From Primula veris (taxonomy: Eukaryota; Streptophyta; Magnoliopsida; Ericales; Primulaceae), in the NCBI GenBank assembly GCA_963682055.1, contig OY821740.1, positions 31,574,795 to 31,638,794 of the forward strand: a stretch of DNA of 64,000 nucleotides, in the 5' to 3' direction. Numbering within the stretch: the first letter of the stretch is position 1; each line of letters begins with the position of its first letter. The notes below the pieces were generated by a model. That model did not search any database. It was not told the DNA's origin and worked only from the letters and a program-made list of their open reading frames with translations. Both the position numbers and the translations under genes were made by a program. This document shows, one piece after another, positions 9,329 through 21,140 of the stretch.

Positions 9329-12300
9329 AATAAAAAAAGCATCAATTTTTTTCAAAATGGGGGGTCGACTGTTCCTATCTAGTTCGTTCCCAGATTGTAT
9401 GTGACGACCATTCAGTTTTACGAATTCTATCAAGTGTCGACTTTATCATTTTGAATCTCAAATCGAACTTAATTAAGAATGTGTTGTTCGAACAATTTTT
9501 TATTTTCTTAAAAAAAAAAAAAAACTTCTATAATGTTTGATTAACATGAAAAATTAATGATTTACATCTACTTATCTTGTAAATCTTTTTTATAAAAGAA
9601 TGGAGATGATTGATGGAATGGTTAATGAATGACATTGATTTTGCAAATGCAAATACAAAGTTGGGTAAATATGAAATAAAAAAAAAGACGTCAGGACAGA
9701 CAATACAGAAACAGGTCAGAAAAAAAAAGAACTTGTGTGTGCATATAGCTTGTGAAGAGTTATACGGAACTTGATGTGTTATGTGTGTACAACAATACAA
9801 ATTTAGTTACTACCTTACACATGAAAATTTTCAAAAGTTACAGATCTTACAAGGTAATATTGTCACACCACACTATGGGAATGGACTCCTATATATTATC
9901 CTTGTCTCCGGTGTCTGTTTTCATTTATCTCGATTGGAAAATCATACGAAAAACTTAAAACCTTTCTCGTCCAATCTCTCCTTGTTCTTACTTTTTTTAA
10001 GGTCTAGTAGCTATACCACTTGGTAACTCCTTGCTGGCAGCACCGTAGTGGCCTTGTTGATGGAAAACATGAAAATTGGTGAAATCATGTTTGTTGAAAA
10101 TGTCTTCCACAGTGGAACACGAGGACATGGGTGGGGGGCGACATGGGGATCAACGTCGATGGGGGATAGCCGTCGAGTTGGGTGGAATTGGTTTGGATGA
10201 AGTGATGTAAAAGTGAATTACTCAGTATGTCCAAATATATTAAAAATAATTCAAACTCAGTATATGCGCCATAATGTATCCGGTCTTTTAATATTAGGAT
10301 TAGCATTTGTCTGCTGTGAGAGGAGTAAAGTGAAGGGTGCTATAACTTTGGATCTATTTCTGGTTTTTTTTTCTTTTTCAACGTGACACCTAATTACTTA
10401 TAGAGAGTTATAAAATGGAGACAAACTTGGAGCTACTAGACCCAAGAAAGATTAAAAATAAATAAAAAATCATACCTAAACATTAAGATAGTAACGACCT
10501 TGTTCAGTTGTTCCAAACTTCCAATAAAAGAGACGACTAAAACAAACCTAGGTTTAATTCCATAAACTCTCAAGCCAAACAAGACTCATATAACTTTTTT
10601 TTTGGAAGTTTGAAACACGACACATGACTTGTAAACAGGGGCGAAACCATGACCAAATGTGTGTTGTTGTCAAAATTAATAAAAACGCATAATATTATCT
10701 AAAGTATAAAACGGAAAACCCGGATTTTTTTAAACTTTTTTTTTCATTTTTTTTTTCATTTTTTTACATTGGCTTCTTGATTAAAATGTATTTAATTTCT
10801 ATTTTTTTTTTATTTTCGCTCAATTTCGACTTTCTTTTCAAACTGTAAAAAAAAAACCATAACAGTAATGTCACGTTCAGTCATGTGTCGAAAGTTTCGG
10901 CATTTCAAAATTGACTAAAAAATAAATAAAATAGAAACAAAAAAGATACAAAAGTTAAATTTAAGAAATCAAGTTATAACAGTTAAAAAGATTAATACAC
11001 AAAGGTTAAAACATATTATAAAAAACCTGAAGAAACCAAACTTATATTAAATAATAGATATATATATACGAACAATTAAATATCTATTACACAATTTCAG
11101 TATACTCACTTCAATTAAAATACAAACCATCGATTTTTTTTTTATAAATTTTGTTTGCACTTATCACTTCTCTAATTATTATTTTTGTTTATTTTTTTTA
11201 AAGACCTGTGTTACGTGTCGAGATGATAAGTTGGTGTAAAATGTTTTGTATAATCACTTACATATGTTAATTTTGTAAGTATTACATATATATTATCAGT
11301 ACATACAAAATCATTGTATGTTATTGCATTAAGAATATATAATTTTGGGAGGATTTGACCAAAAAATATTTAAGGGCTTGCCAAAATACCGTATATATAA
11401 ATTATTATAAAAAACACTAATAAAAAAATATTATTTTTTAAAATTATGGGATTGACACATGGCAACTCCTGGTCACATTGTTGTGCCGCCCTCCTGGTAA
11501 ACTGGGCAACTATGTAGGCGGGAGATGTGAAATAAACTAGAATTGCGACAGAGTATATGGAAATGATAGCAAGTTGCAACACTTCTCTAAAATCTCGTAT
11601 TTTATTTTTATTTTAGTTACTAATAATTTCGTTCTTTTAAGATTATTACCGTGGGTTTATAGGTTGGCGACTTGTTTACTATTTAGTAATAATAAAAGAG
11701 TTACCATTAGTTTCTAATTAGCTTGAATGTCCATATGGACTTGTATGTAGTTACGTTTACATTTATTTGTCCACCATGATTAGTTGTATTGGCCTAATAA
11801 ATATGTGTATATAACTAAATTCTTGAATAAATAGTTAAGTGCCTTAGTTAATTACATTATGAATAACGTATTATTAGTGATAAGATTAGTGGTATTATTA
11901 TAATGAAATAGACAAGACGTTAGGAAATCAAAGAATCAAAGTATTGAATTAATATTTGTGGAAATAGTAATTAAGATTACATTTTGAATTAATGAGCAGT
12001 AGGAATAGGAAACGGCTTAATTAATAGCCTAAAAGAAAATGTTAGTGATAACCATAAATTTAGATTAATGAGCTCACAGAATGTGTAACTAAAATGAAAA
12101 GGATACCACCACTCTGGAGTATTGTACCAGTTGCAAACCCAAGTTGTGTGAATAATAAATGTAATTAATGACTGACTTATTATATCTACATTCATGTTTG
12201 CGTTATAACTTCCGGGGGGCTAATTCACTATTAGTCATATTTTTTTATATTTTATCCATAAAAAAATCATAGCTCAATGTTTACCTCACTAATAAATCAC

Positions 12301-12589
12301 ATTTTTTTAAAAATTCAATCAAATTACAAAATTGTCATTATCATAATCTAAAAATTATTATTTCTCTCTATTAATTTTTTTAAAAAATACATATGAAAAA
12401 AATAAGAATATTTTCAAAATTACAAAAAATGCATATAAAAAAAAACTCAAAAGATTCTTTAAAAAAAATAGTTTTTTCAAACAAAAAAAAAGTTTATCCA
12501 CAAAAAAATATAAAAATTCAAAAAAAAATCGAAAAAACCCAAAATATATAAATGAAATCAAGAAAATTAAAAAATCATATGGATCCATC
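9329..12589. other. AT-rich intergenic sequence
   Basis: I found no supported gene. The sequence has many A and T homopolymers. The short ORFs here lack start context, domains or codon bias. A phrase near 12213 (CTATTAGTCATATTTTTT) has an inverted, diverged partner near 14270 and may mark one end of a decayed transposon. Confidence 0.5.
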
Positions 12590-13330
12590 AAAAATACATA
12601 CGGGTCAATAAAATTGCATAAAACGTGCATATTGGGTGCATAAAAAAGTGCATGTGAATGCATAAAAAATGCATAAAATGCGCATAATAGGTCAATAAAA
12701 ATACATACGGGTGCATAAAATGTCAATAAAATTACATACGAGTGCATAAAAATGTCAAAATATATATAAATTAACAAATAAAACCCAAAAAATCCAAAAT
12801 AAATAAATAAAATCAAGAAAACATAAAAAATAAAAATCATACGTGTCAATAAAAATTGCATAAATCGTGCATACGGGTGCATAAAATGTCAATAAAAGTG
12901 CATACGAGTGCATAAAAGGTTAATAAAATTGCATACGAGTACATAAAAAGTGCATAAAAAAATACATACAAGTGTATAAAAAAGTACATATGAGTGCATA
13001 AATGTCAATAAATTTGCATACGGGTGGATAAAAAATGCTTAAAAGTGGATATGTACGGGTGCATAAAATGTGCATAAAACATCAATAAAATTGCATATAG
13101 CTGCATAAAAGGTGCATAGAATATCAATAAAATTGCATATGGGTGCATAAAAATGCTTTAAAAAAAAATCACATAAAAGTGCATATAAGGTGAATCAATA
13201 AAAAGAGCATATAAGGTGCATAAAATGTTTATAAAAATGGATACCAATAAAAAAATGTGCATAAAAATTGATACGGATAAATAAAAAGTGGATAAAAGGA
13301 AATACGAGTCAATAAAAAGTGGATTAAAAG
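12590..13330. repeat. Degenerate minisatellite built on GTGCATAAAA / GTCAATAAAA
   Basis: Dozens of short imperfect units alternate GGGTGCATAAAA-like and GTCAATAAAATTGCATA-like phrases over about 740 bp. Unit length is irregular, near 20-35 bp. The long minus-strand ORF across its left part is a by-product of A-rich repeats without stop codons. Confidence 0.75.
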
Positions 13331-14946
13331 TAATTACACATTTATACTTATTTTCTTGGACTTATAATGATAAAAGAAACTCACACTTCACAAATGTCTC
13401 ATTTACAAAAACTGTGAGGAATTTACGGTACACAATTTCATAAACATAAAAAATAAGAACACATCATCACTGTTTTATCTCAAAATTCAATAATATCAAA
13501 CTTTCTATGAGTAAATTGCAACGATTAGGTATTCTAACAAAACACATACTAGTTTACAAATCTAGCATTGCTAAATTCTGAAAACTCCGATTCATAAATA
13601 AAAACTGATTTATATGAAATTTTGAAAAATATTGCTAAATAGTTTCTCGGAATTACTACCAATCAACATATCAAATCAGTTTTTTTTCAACAAAAGTGAC
13701 CAATTGACACAAATCCAGCAAAATGACCAAATCACATTTGTATTCAACAAAAAAATAAGAAAAAATAATTTCAAACAAATAGATGAAAACCAAACAGAGC
13801 TCTTCCACAACCATTTACATTCACATATTCATTTAGCTTGTCCCAGAGATGAGCTCGATTTGATCGACTTGTCCATGAGATCGACATAAATTGGACACCA
13901 TATCCTTTATCGCTATGGTTTACAAACTCATCCTTCCCATGGGTCCATTCATGTGGCCGTATGAGAGAGAAGTGGAGAGAGAAACATGGGAAAAGTCGGA
14001 GAGACGTGGAAAAGGATAAAAGAAAGGTCGTAGAAGTGTGAGGTGACAGAGCTCCGATCTCGTTAGATATGGAGATATAAGAGGAGATAGAGAGTAGAGA
14101 TGAACGAGGAAGGAGCTGATGTTTGTTAGAGGGAAAAAGAGTTCACGTGAAATAAACAGAGTAAATTCTGAAAATTAGAATTATGAGACTATTTATATTT
14201 AAGTTAAGTGTGACTAATTAGGGATAATGATCTTATTTGTGAATTTTTAAAAATTAAGTTTAAAAAATATAACTAATTGGCCATTTTTCCTAACTTATAT
14301 CAACCTGCCTATATAATTTCGTATTGTATTAAAGGGTCACATTCATATGTTTAGAGTTACGTGTTTGTAGGAGTTACATTCCTAAGACTTTTTCAAATCC
14401 TTAATTATGACCATGTATTGTGACACAAAAACGGAGAGTAATTAAGAGATAGATTATTACTTTATATTTCCTCAAATATTATATTTGCACTACATCCTTA
14501 CTATCACTTATAATATATATAGAGGGACATTAGGAATACAGACAATCAAGGATATGGGTGTTCCATGAGTATCTTGAAACTGCTAGATTATTATTTTATC
14601 CCGGTCATGATGAAAGTTATTTTTTGTCACGCGAGTGTTTTTCTTATTTGCTATTATAAGTATCTCATTGCATTATTTTTAAGAAGTGTTTATGTGTGGA
14701 AATTATATTTTCGCAAATCAAAAAGTATATGTATATATTGAATTATAAGTTGCAACTTTTGAAAGAAGAAAGTGTTTGTTACATTATAAAGTTTAGTGAA
14801 AATTATTTCTAGATAGGTTAATGAACGTGAAGGTTTTAAAGCGTAAAATGTTTTAAACAAATTTTGTGTTTTCAAAGTGATCTTTACTTTATTATAATTG
14901 TGAATTAAATCTATATATAGAAATATAGTTGGAAAGTCCAAGTACA
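13331..14946. other. Intergenic sequence, possibly the right half of a decayed transposon
   Basis: No supported gene. Between 13900 and 14160 there is a purine-rich stretch (GAGAGAGAAGTGGAGAG, AGGAGATAGAGAG) that reads as a CT-rich leader on the minus strand. It might be a captured host fragment. An inverted partner of the 12213 phrase lies at about 14262-14291. Confidence 0.35.
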
Positions 14947-15075
14947 CGGAATAAAGAGATTCAGGAAGTCTGAAACTACAGAATAAAAATAATAAGAAAG
15001 TCTGATTTCACATAATAAAGAGAATCAGAAAGTTTAGGTCCAACAAAATAAAGATATTCAGAAAGTCTGAATCTT
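14947..15075. repeat. Short degenerate tandem repeat (AATAAAGA-ATTCAGAAAGTCTGA)
   Basis: About four imperfect units of roughly 30-40 bp share AATAAAGA, TCAGAAAGT and AGTCTGA. The unit itself contains a small inverted element. Confidence 0.6.
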
Positions 15076-16930
15076 GCTTAATTTCTCATTATATTTATCG
15101 TATTGATCACACATTTTGAAATATTTGAAAAGATTTATTTGATTGAGAATGTTTTAGTTTTCAATAAACGTTTTACATTATCAATCATTTGGGTATTTTT
15201 ATTAAATATAAGTTGATTTTTTTTTTAAATAGAGAAAATGATAAAACCTAATTTCAATCATATATTATATTATAGGGTTGATCACTCACTAAAATCTTTT
15301 ACCTTATCCCTCAATTTTATAATGGTTCCAGGTTAACAAGTTGGTAGTACAGTTGATATCGAGTTAGTTGGGACCTGCAAATCTCGTAGGGCTTAGTATC
15401 TAAATTCCGACGTGTTTGTAATAATCTGTAATGTAAAGTCGTTGGCTTATTAAAATAATATTGGAAAATATATATTTAGAATTTATTTAAGTGTTTTAGT
15501 TGATGAACTTATTTCAAAATGTATGTCTTTCAAATTAGGTTTTGTCTAACACGTGTCGGCGTACGTCTTATTCGACCGTCTTGAGCATGAGATGTTACAA
15601 CTTGCACCTTAAAATTGAAATTTATTCTCTTTTTGTAAACCTGGTCACGGTAACTCTCGAGTGTATACAAGCAATATGGCAACTAAAACTCACCAGATAT
15701 GTACTACATGGATTACCGGATATCAAAAAAAGTACCGGATATCAAAGAAGATGGATTAGGCAAAAATAAAACTTTTTAAAATCACAGGCTTCATCCATAT
15801 TTCAATGATATGTGAATCGTGTGATAATAAACTCTAATACTGTTTATCATGAAACAAAAGTAAACTCAAATAGGTTACACTTCACCATAGGTTGAATAAT
15901 TTCAACAATATATGTTGAGATCCAAATATATTCTTAGTATCATTGAAGAAATAAGTCTCTTATAATGTAAAAAAAAAAAAAAAAAAAGGACTTATTTCTT
16001 AGAATAGTTTTGATGTAAAAAGATTAATAATTCCTATTTGACTCAGCCTTATAATAAGCTCCATTTTAGACTAAACCTTAGGTCGTACGTACTATAAACG
16101 AACCAAATAATAAATATATTTCTTAAAAATCGAAATAGTTGTTAAATTTACTTTATTTGAAATTGATCTCTCTTAATTTTATATTATTATGTCTTGTGCT
16201 TCAAGATCAGACAAGTAAAAGAATAAAATTGGAAAATAAAAAATATGTTATTTATTTACTTACTTTTACGTATATGCATTTGTATGTATACAAGAACTAA
16301 TTATTAATTTTCGTGTTGTTCATTCTTATTCTCTCTTTTGGCAGATCTAGAGACTAGTCATACAAGCAACAGTAACATTATTTGATTCTAGCTTATGTTC
16401 CAAGTTTCGGCTCGTGGAGCTTTACTTAAACCCCCTTTGCACTTTTCATCCTTTTTCGATTTCCATTAATTTTCAATTCGTTTCTTTAGTTTTTCATTTG
16501 GCTCTTTACTTCTTATCCAAAACTTTTTTCATCTTTGCTCTTTGTATTATGTTAGTCAAATGTACGTTACATATGTTTATGAACATCTTATACTTTCACG
16601 AAGTTTGGTGCCATTAGTTCATTAATCTATAAATATAGGTCCATAACTACGTATCACTATCTGTACACTTTATCTTAATTTATACGACTTACATTTCCCC
16701 CAAGTTCAATTTAACCAAAGACCAGATACAAACCAGTTGAAGAAAACGTGCAAGCTATTAGCTTGTTAGACAATGAAAAGCTTAGAAATAACAATCCAAC
16801 TTACTACTCTTTGTAAAATTTGTTCCGATATGACAAATATGGTCTGTTTTCTTGTTTTTGTTACCTCTACCAATATCTCATTTTGTTTTTGAGCTCATAT
16901 TATCATTTTTTTCTTCCGCTTTCCTCTAGT
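15076..16930. other. AT-rich intergenic sequence
   Basis: No gene or repeat family recognised. It includes a 20-bp A run near 15970 and several short ORFs without support. Confidence 0.5.
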
Positions 16931-17212
16931 TACAATCTTTTTTTTTTTGGGACATGTCTATCACGTGATCTATTTCCGTTAAGGGCAAATATTGTCAAAT
17001 ATTGTTAATACATGTAAAAATTAAAAAAATTATCGAATAAAGTTAAAAAACACGTCAAAAAAAAGTACGCGTTAGGTGTAAAAAAAGTCAGATCGACCCT
17101 GATTTAGACTCATTGTTAACGTGTTAACGGAAATGGGTTACGTGACAGCACGTGTTGTCAATTCTGTTAAATATTTCACACCTGGTTTCCAAAAAAGACA
17201 AATATTGTAAGT
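16931..17212. mobile_element. Possible MITE: inverted repeats with G-box-like cores
   Basis: The left arm TATCACGTGATCTATTTCCGTTAA pattern (about 16959-16982) has an inverted partner with CACGTAACCCATTTCCGTTAA (complement of about 17118-17145). The outer phrase TTACAAT(C)TTTTTT (16931 on) matches the complement of 17190-17212. The arms are interrupted and no clean target duplication is seen. Confidence 0.3.
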
Positions 17213-18209
17213 AGAGGGAAATGAAAGAAAAAAAATGGCAACAACGAGATAAAAACGAAATGCGATGTTAGTACAGTTAAAAAAAAAAAACCTTACTTCT
17301 GGTATTTTACAACTTATTGATCATCTTAATTTTACACCTTGGTCCATATTTAATTAATTATATTTTAGACATCAAATATGTTTCAATAGGAAATTCTTAT
17401 TATTAAATTTTATTGTTAGTACTCAATATGGTCACTGAAAATGGCATGCCTCAATTTTAGCATGCAATTGTAAAAGTGAATATTTACCACTCTGAATTTG
17501 TCTTTTTGCTTAAGATACTTGGGTCAATAATGATTGATTTATGTGGTTGCATATGGAAAAAGAACTGATCTAGCTTCATCAAAAGCATACAAGGATTTTA
17601 ATCATTTTGCCTTTACATCCGTTTATATAATTTTGCAACTCAAAAGAAAAAACTAAAACAATATGCAATTGCTTTTACTCTTTCCTCTTTAACTATATAC
17701 ATTCCATTGGACTACATAGTTTCTTTAACTTCTTGATTCAGATGGGGATGGGGATTAACGTCATCTTATATTTAACATAAATTATATTAGGTTCATACTA
17801 TTCCAACCAAATCAATAAGGATCCTCCCAAAAATAATGTAATTGCTCCCAATTATCAAAATAAATTTGAAAATGAGATCTATATAAATTTTCCTGTGTGT
17901 TCTATTTTCAAGTAAAGTAAATTAGTTTCTTTAATAATCTTTTATATTAGTATTTTGACTACAATTTCAATTTTAGAAAATAAAGATACCGCGGAAAACC
18001 AAACATATATCAACTTTTTAAAAATGGTGTACTAAATCTGCCATCAGCCAGATTTTGGAACTGTTATTGTTTCAAACCATGAATTTCGAGAACCAAATTA
18101 TCAATGGGTGTAATTCACCCAAAGAGGAAATGGAAAGAAATGCATATTTATCCAGAACCAGGTAGAAATGAGACTGAAGTAGAATTGTTATAAAAGTGTT
18201 ACTGAAGTA

Positions 18210-18214
<5 letters not shown>
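17213..18214. other. AT-rich intergenic sequence
   Basis: Nothing supported here. Confidence 0.5.

Positions 18215-18256
<42 letters not shown>
18215..18256. repeat. (AT)21 microsatellite
   Basis: Forty-two bases of uninterrupted AT dinucleotides. Confidence 0.95.
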
Positions 18257-18258
<2 letters not shown>

Positions 18259-18765
18259 CGACATACTTAAGGAAACTAAGAGACTATCACACTGATTAAT
18301 TTGGAAAAGATGCATAAATTAAAGTCACGTAATACTTGCCAAAAACAGACATGATCATCTCACTAGTGGTTGGTTAAAATATCTAACAATAATATGAAAC
18401 TATTACTGAGAAGTGATAGTTTTGTGTACCATTTCTTAAAACAGTGAATATTACTTCTTTTAAAGTTGATAACACATTAATGTCTTCGACATTATTATCG
18501 CACTTGCACAGTCACATTCTCAATGATACAATACCTTATTTATTTGAGGAGTCTTAACTTATTAAGAAACGTGTGGTTGTGTAAATTTATCAAACTTGAT
18601 CTTGATGTACGTAGGTACGATTACGAAACTCATTTTGTAGTACTTAATTGATGTACTCAACTCAAAGGAGAACAAATCTGAAAATAATATACTTACATTT
18701 TTGTATCTTTAATCATCTTCGGGAAGAGACATACATGGTGAAAGTGTGAAACATCGAAAAACTAA
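18257..18765. other. AT-rich intergenic sequence
   Basis: Nothing supported between the AT microsatellite and the Stowaway MITE. Confidence 0.5.
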
Positions 18766-18767
18766 TA

Positions 18768-18954
18768 CTCCATCCGTTTTCAATTAATTGTCAACTACAA
18801 AATTACGTGTAATTTTAATCGCTTAATAACTTATATCAAAATTGTTAAAATGAAAAATTAAATCATATAGTTCAAACATTAAATTATATGATTTAGTTTT
18901 AAAAAATTTCATTTTAACAATTATATGATTACGGTTAATTCGGAACGAATGGAG
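18768..18954. mobile_element. Stowaway-like MITE
   Basis: A 187-bp element is flanked by TA at 18766-18767 and 18955-18956. It has ends CTCCATCCGTTTTCAATTAA and, at the other side, the complement of CGGAACGAATGGAG. The interior shares the phrases CTTATATCAAAATT and CATATAGTTCAAACATTAAA with the MITE at 1526-1750, so both belong to one family. It lies at the 3' side of the AP2/ERF gene, and its right end is included in a 73-bp tandem duplication. Confidence 0.85.
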
Positions 18955-19083
18955 TATAATAAACAAGCAAATATAGAAGGATGATCATGCACTCAAGACT
19001 AGCACTGGTTCTTGTGAACGAATGGAGTATAATAAACAAGCAATATAGAAGGATGATCATGCACTCAAGACTAGCACTGGTTC
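18943..19083. repeat. 73-bp tandem duplication across a MITE end and the 3' end of the ERF gene
   Basis: The unit starting GAACGAATGGAGTATAATAA at 18943 is repeated at 19016 with only a one-base gap and few changes. The unit joins the terminal bases of the MITE to the last codons of the ERF gene on the minus strand. The inner copy contains the functional stop (19071-19073); the outer copy now lies in the 3' UTR. Confidence 0.9.
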
Positions 19084-19742
19084 CACAAGAACGGTTCCTC
19101 GAGCAAAATAACATCCTCAACTGGCTCGGTTGGAGCCATATCCCATGGCACCACATGATCGTATACCTCATGACTTAGGTCAAAGAAAATCTCTGGCAGA
19201 TCAAAAAATAACGAATCATCGTTAACGTCTTTATTGCTTACAGGAGAAGAACTCGACGATGAATCTATACTCCAAGTTTCAGGCGCTGTTAGGTTCGACT
19301 CATCTTTAGTTTCATGGCTCAGCTGGGCCGCAGCTCTGGCTGCAGCGGCTTGAATATCTTTAGGAGCCTTGGAAGCAGGGCGAGGCAGTTCGTGAGCCAG
19401 CTCAGGGAAGTTGAGCTGAGCTGCCTTGCCCTTGACAACGATGGCGGCCACGTCATGAGCCCGGGCCGCCATCTCAGCTGTCTCAAAAGTCCCGAGCCAT
19501 ATTCTAGAATTTTTTCTCGGTTCACGGATCTCACTCACCCATTTGCCCCACCGCCGCATTCTCACGCCACGATAGACCGGGTGTTTTTCATTGTGTTTCT
19601 TTTCGGGGTTTGTTTCTTGAGTTAAGGCTCTTTTTTTGCCTCTATTTTGTTTGAGTTTGGGCTGAGAGGATGAAGAAGAGGGGATGGTGGTGATGGAAAA
19701 AGAAGTAGTGGATGAGTTGTTTTTTTGTTGATGTTGTTCCAT
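19071..19742 (-). CDS. AP2/ERF transcription factor, DREB subfamily A-4 type (ERF group III)
   Basis: An intronless 223-residue protein. After a Ser/Thr/Gln-rich and basic N-terminus, a single AP2 domain spans about residues 55-113. It contains [16 protein letters not shown] and [20 protein letters not shown], with Val and Glu at the two specificity positions that mark DREB rather than ERF proteins. The LPRPAS...[10 protein letters not shown] motif just after the domain is typical of group III / A-4 (TINY, ERF034/035-like). An acidic, Ser-rich C-terminus ends in a hydrophobic/acidic EEPFLWNQC tail that probably activates transcription. The family binds DRE/CRT (CCGAC) elements in stress and growth responses; the exact ortholog is not decided. 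ATG at 19742 is the first in frame. Confidence 0.93.
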   Translation of the reverse strand: MEQHQQKNNSSTTSFSITTIPSSSSSQPKLKQNRGKKRALTQETNPEKKHNEKHPVYRGVRMRRWGKWVSEIREPRKNSRIWLGTFETAEMAARAHDVAAIVVKGKAAQLNFPELAHELPRPASKAPKDIQAAAARAAAQLSHETKDESNLTAPETWSIDSSSSSSPVSNKDVNDDSLFFDLPEIFFDLSHEVYDHVVPWDMAPTEPVEDVILLEEPFLWNQC

Positions 19743-19941
19743 AGTGGAGAATTTTTGTGTATAGATCTTGGGATGATAAGCATCTTATAGCTCTTCCATG
19801 AAATAGACAAAGTTCTAGAATGGGAAAAAAAAAAAAAAAGGTGGTACACGTGGCTATTTTGTTATTTGGGTTGCTTTCTTTATCCTTGCTTTCACATCTA
19901 GCTTTATAAATGAATAACTTAACGAAAATGTTAAATGTCAT
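19743..19941 (-). promoter_or_regulatory. Upstream region of the DREB A-4 gene with a G-box/ABRE
   Basis: A CACGTG palindrome (19847-19852), reading GCCACGTGTAC on the gene strand, lies about 105 bp upstream of the ATG. It is a typical bZIP/bHLH site (ABRE/G-box). TATA-like sequences occur at 19783-19790 (CTATAAGA) and 19903-19910 (TTTATAAAG); which one is used is not clear. Confidence 0.45.
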
Positions 19942-20518
19942 GTTTATTATTATTATAAAGTATTTAGAACTTGCACAACTTAATAAGATGAAAAAGAGAA
20001 AAACTTTGCTAAAACTATAAGCAGATAATGAAACTTGATGAAATATTGTGAGACATTGAGCAGAGCTTAAAACTTACACGCATTATATCATTGTACTATG
20101 CCAATTGCCATTTTATAGATAGGTAACTGCGATTTGAAATATATGGATGTTAATCATTTGTTCGAAATCTCTAAATGATGGATAGTTGGATACTTAATTT
20201 TACAGGATCTCTGAGACTAATCTTTTCTTTCGTAAAAAGACAAAAAAATGATTGTTTGCAAAAATTTCCAAGCTCATGAATCATGTTTTTAGCCAGTTGA
20301 TATTAAACAGTATAAACCTCATGAATCTAAGCGGATCACTTGATCACAAACGAAAGAGTCGTGTCCGAATAAATTCAAGTATACGACGAGTCTCCTGACA
20401 GAGATACAATTTTTCATTAGTACATTTTAAAACTAGTAATTTAAGAGTTGGTACCACTTTCAAAATACTTATTGCAAATTAGTATCACTTGTCAATATAT
20501 ACATAAACACAACACATT
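19942..20518. other. AT-rich intergenic sequence
   Basis: Nothing supported. Confidence 0.5.
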
Positions 20519-21140
20519 TGGCTCAATAAAAAAAATTGAAAAAAATGTAAAAAAATTAAAATTAAATCCAGAAAAATAAAAAAAATCCAGAAAAATTATC
20601 AAATATGTAAAAAAAAATGAAAATTTGAAAATTTTCCAAAAAATTCCATAAAAAATAGAAAAAATGGAAAAACAATTAAAAATTTGGAAAAAAATTATAA
20701 AATTATAAAAAAACCAAAAATAATTTTTTAACCAAAATTTACAAAAAATTTTTTTTTACAAAAATCCAAAAAAAACATAAAACAATTTTTTAACAATCTT
20801 TTACAAAATTTATAAAAATTCTGGAAAAATATAAAATATAAAAATTCCGGAAAAAATTAAAAAAAAAAAAAAACAGAAAATTTATAAAATTTGGAAAAAA
20901 AAATTAAAATTTTGGAAAAAATCAAAAAACTTTTTTTTTTACAAAAATTAGTTTTTTTGACAATCTAATACAAATTTTTGTTGACAATCTAATGCAATTT
21001 TTGTGAGAATATAATATACATTTTTTGACAATTTAATACAAATTTTTGACAATAAATAGAAAATAGAATACAATTTTTGTGACAGTTTAATACAATTTTT
21101 TTGATAATCTAATACAATTTTTTGACAATCTAATTACTTT
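20519..21140. repeat. Low-complexity A-rich block with CAATCTAATACAATTTTT repeats
   Basis: The left part is almost pure AAAAATTCCAGAAAAATT-like sequence. The right part (from about 20950) repeats TTTTTGACAATCTAATACAA five to six times with variation. Confidence 0.7.

Noticed and set aside
12358..12882. 174-codon minus-strand ORF rich in Phe/Tyr/Leu
   Set aside because: It is an A-rich repeat read on the other strand; its composition follows the minisatellite, with no membrane-protein architecture or start context.
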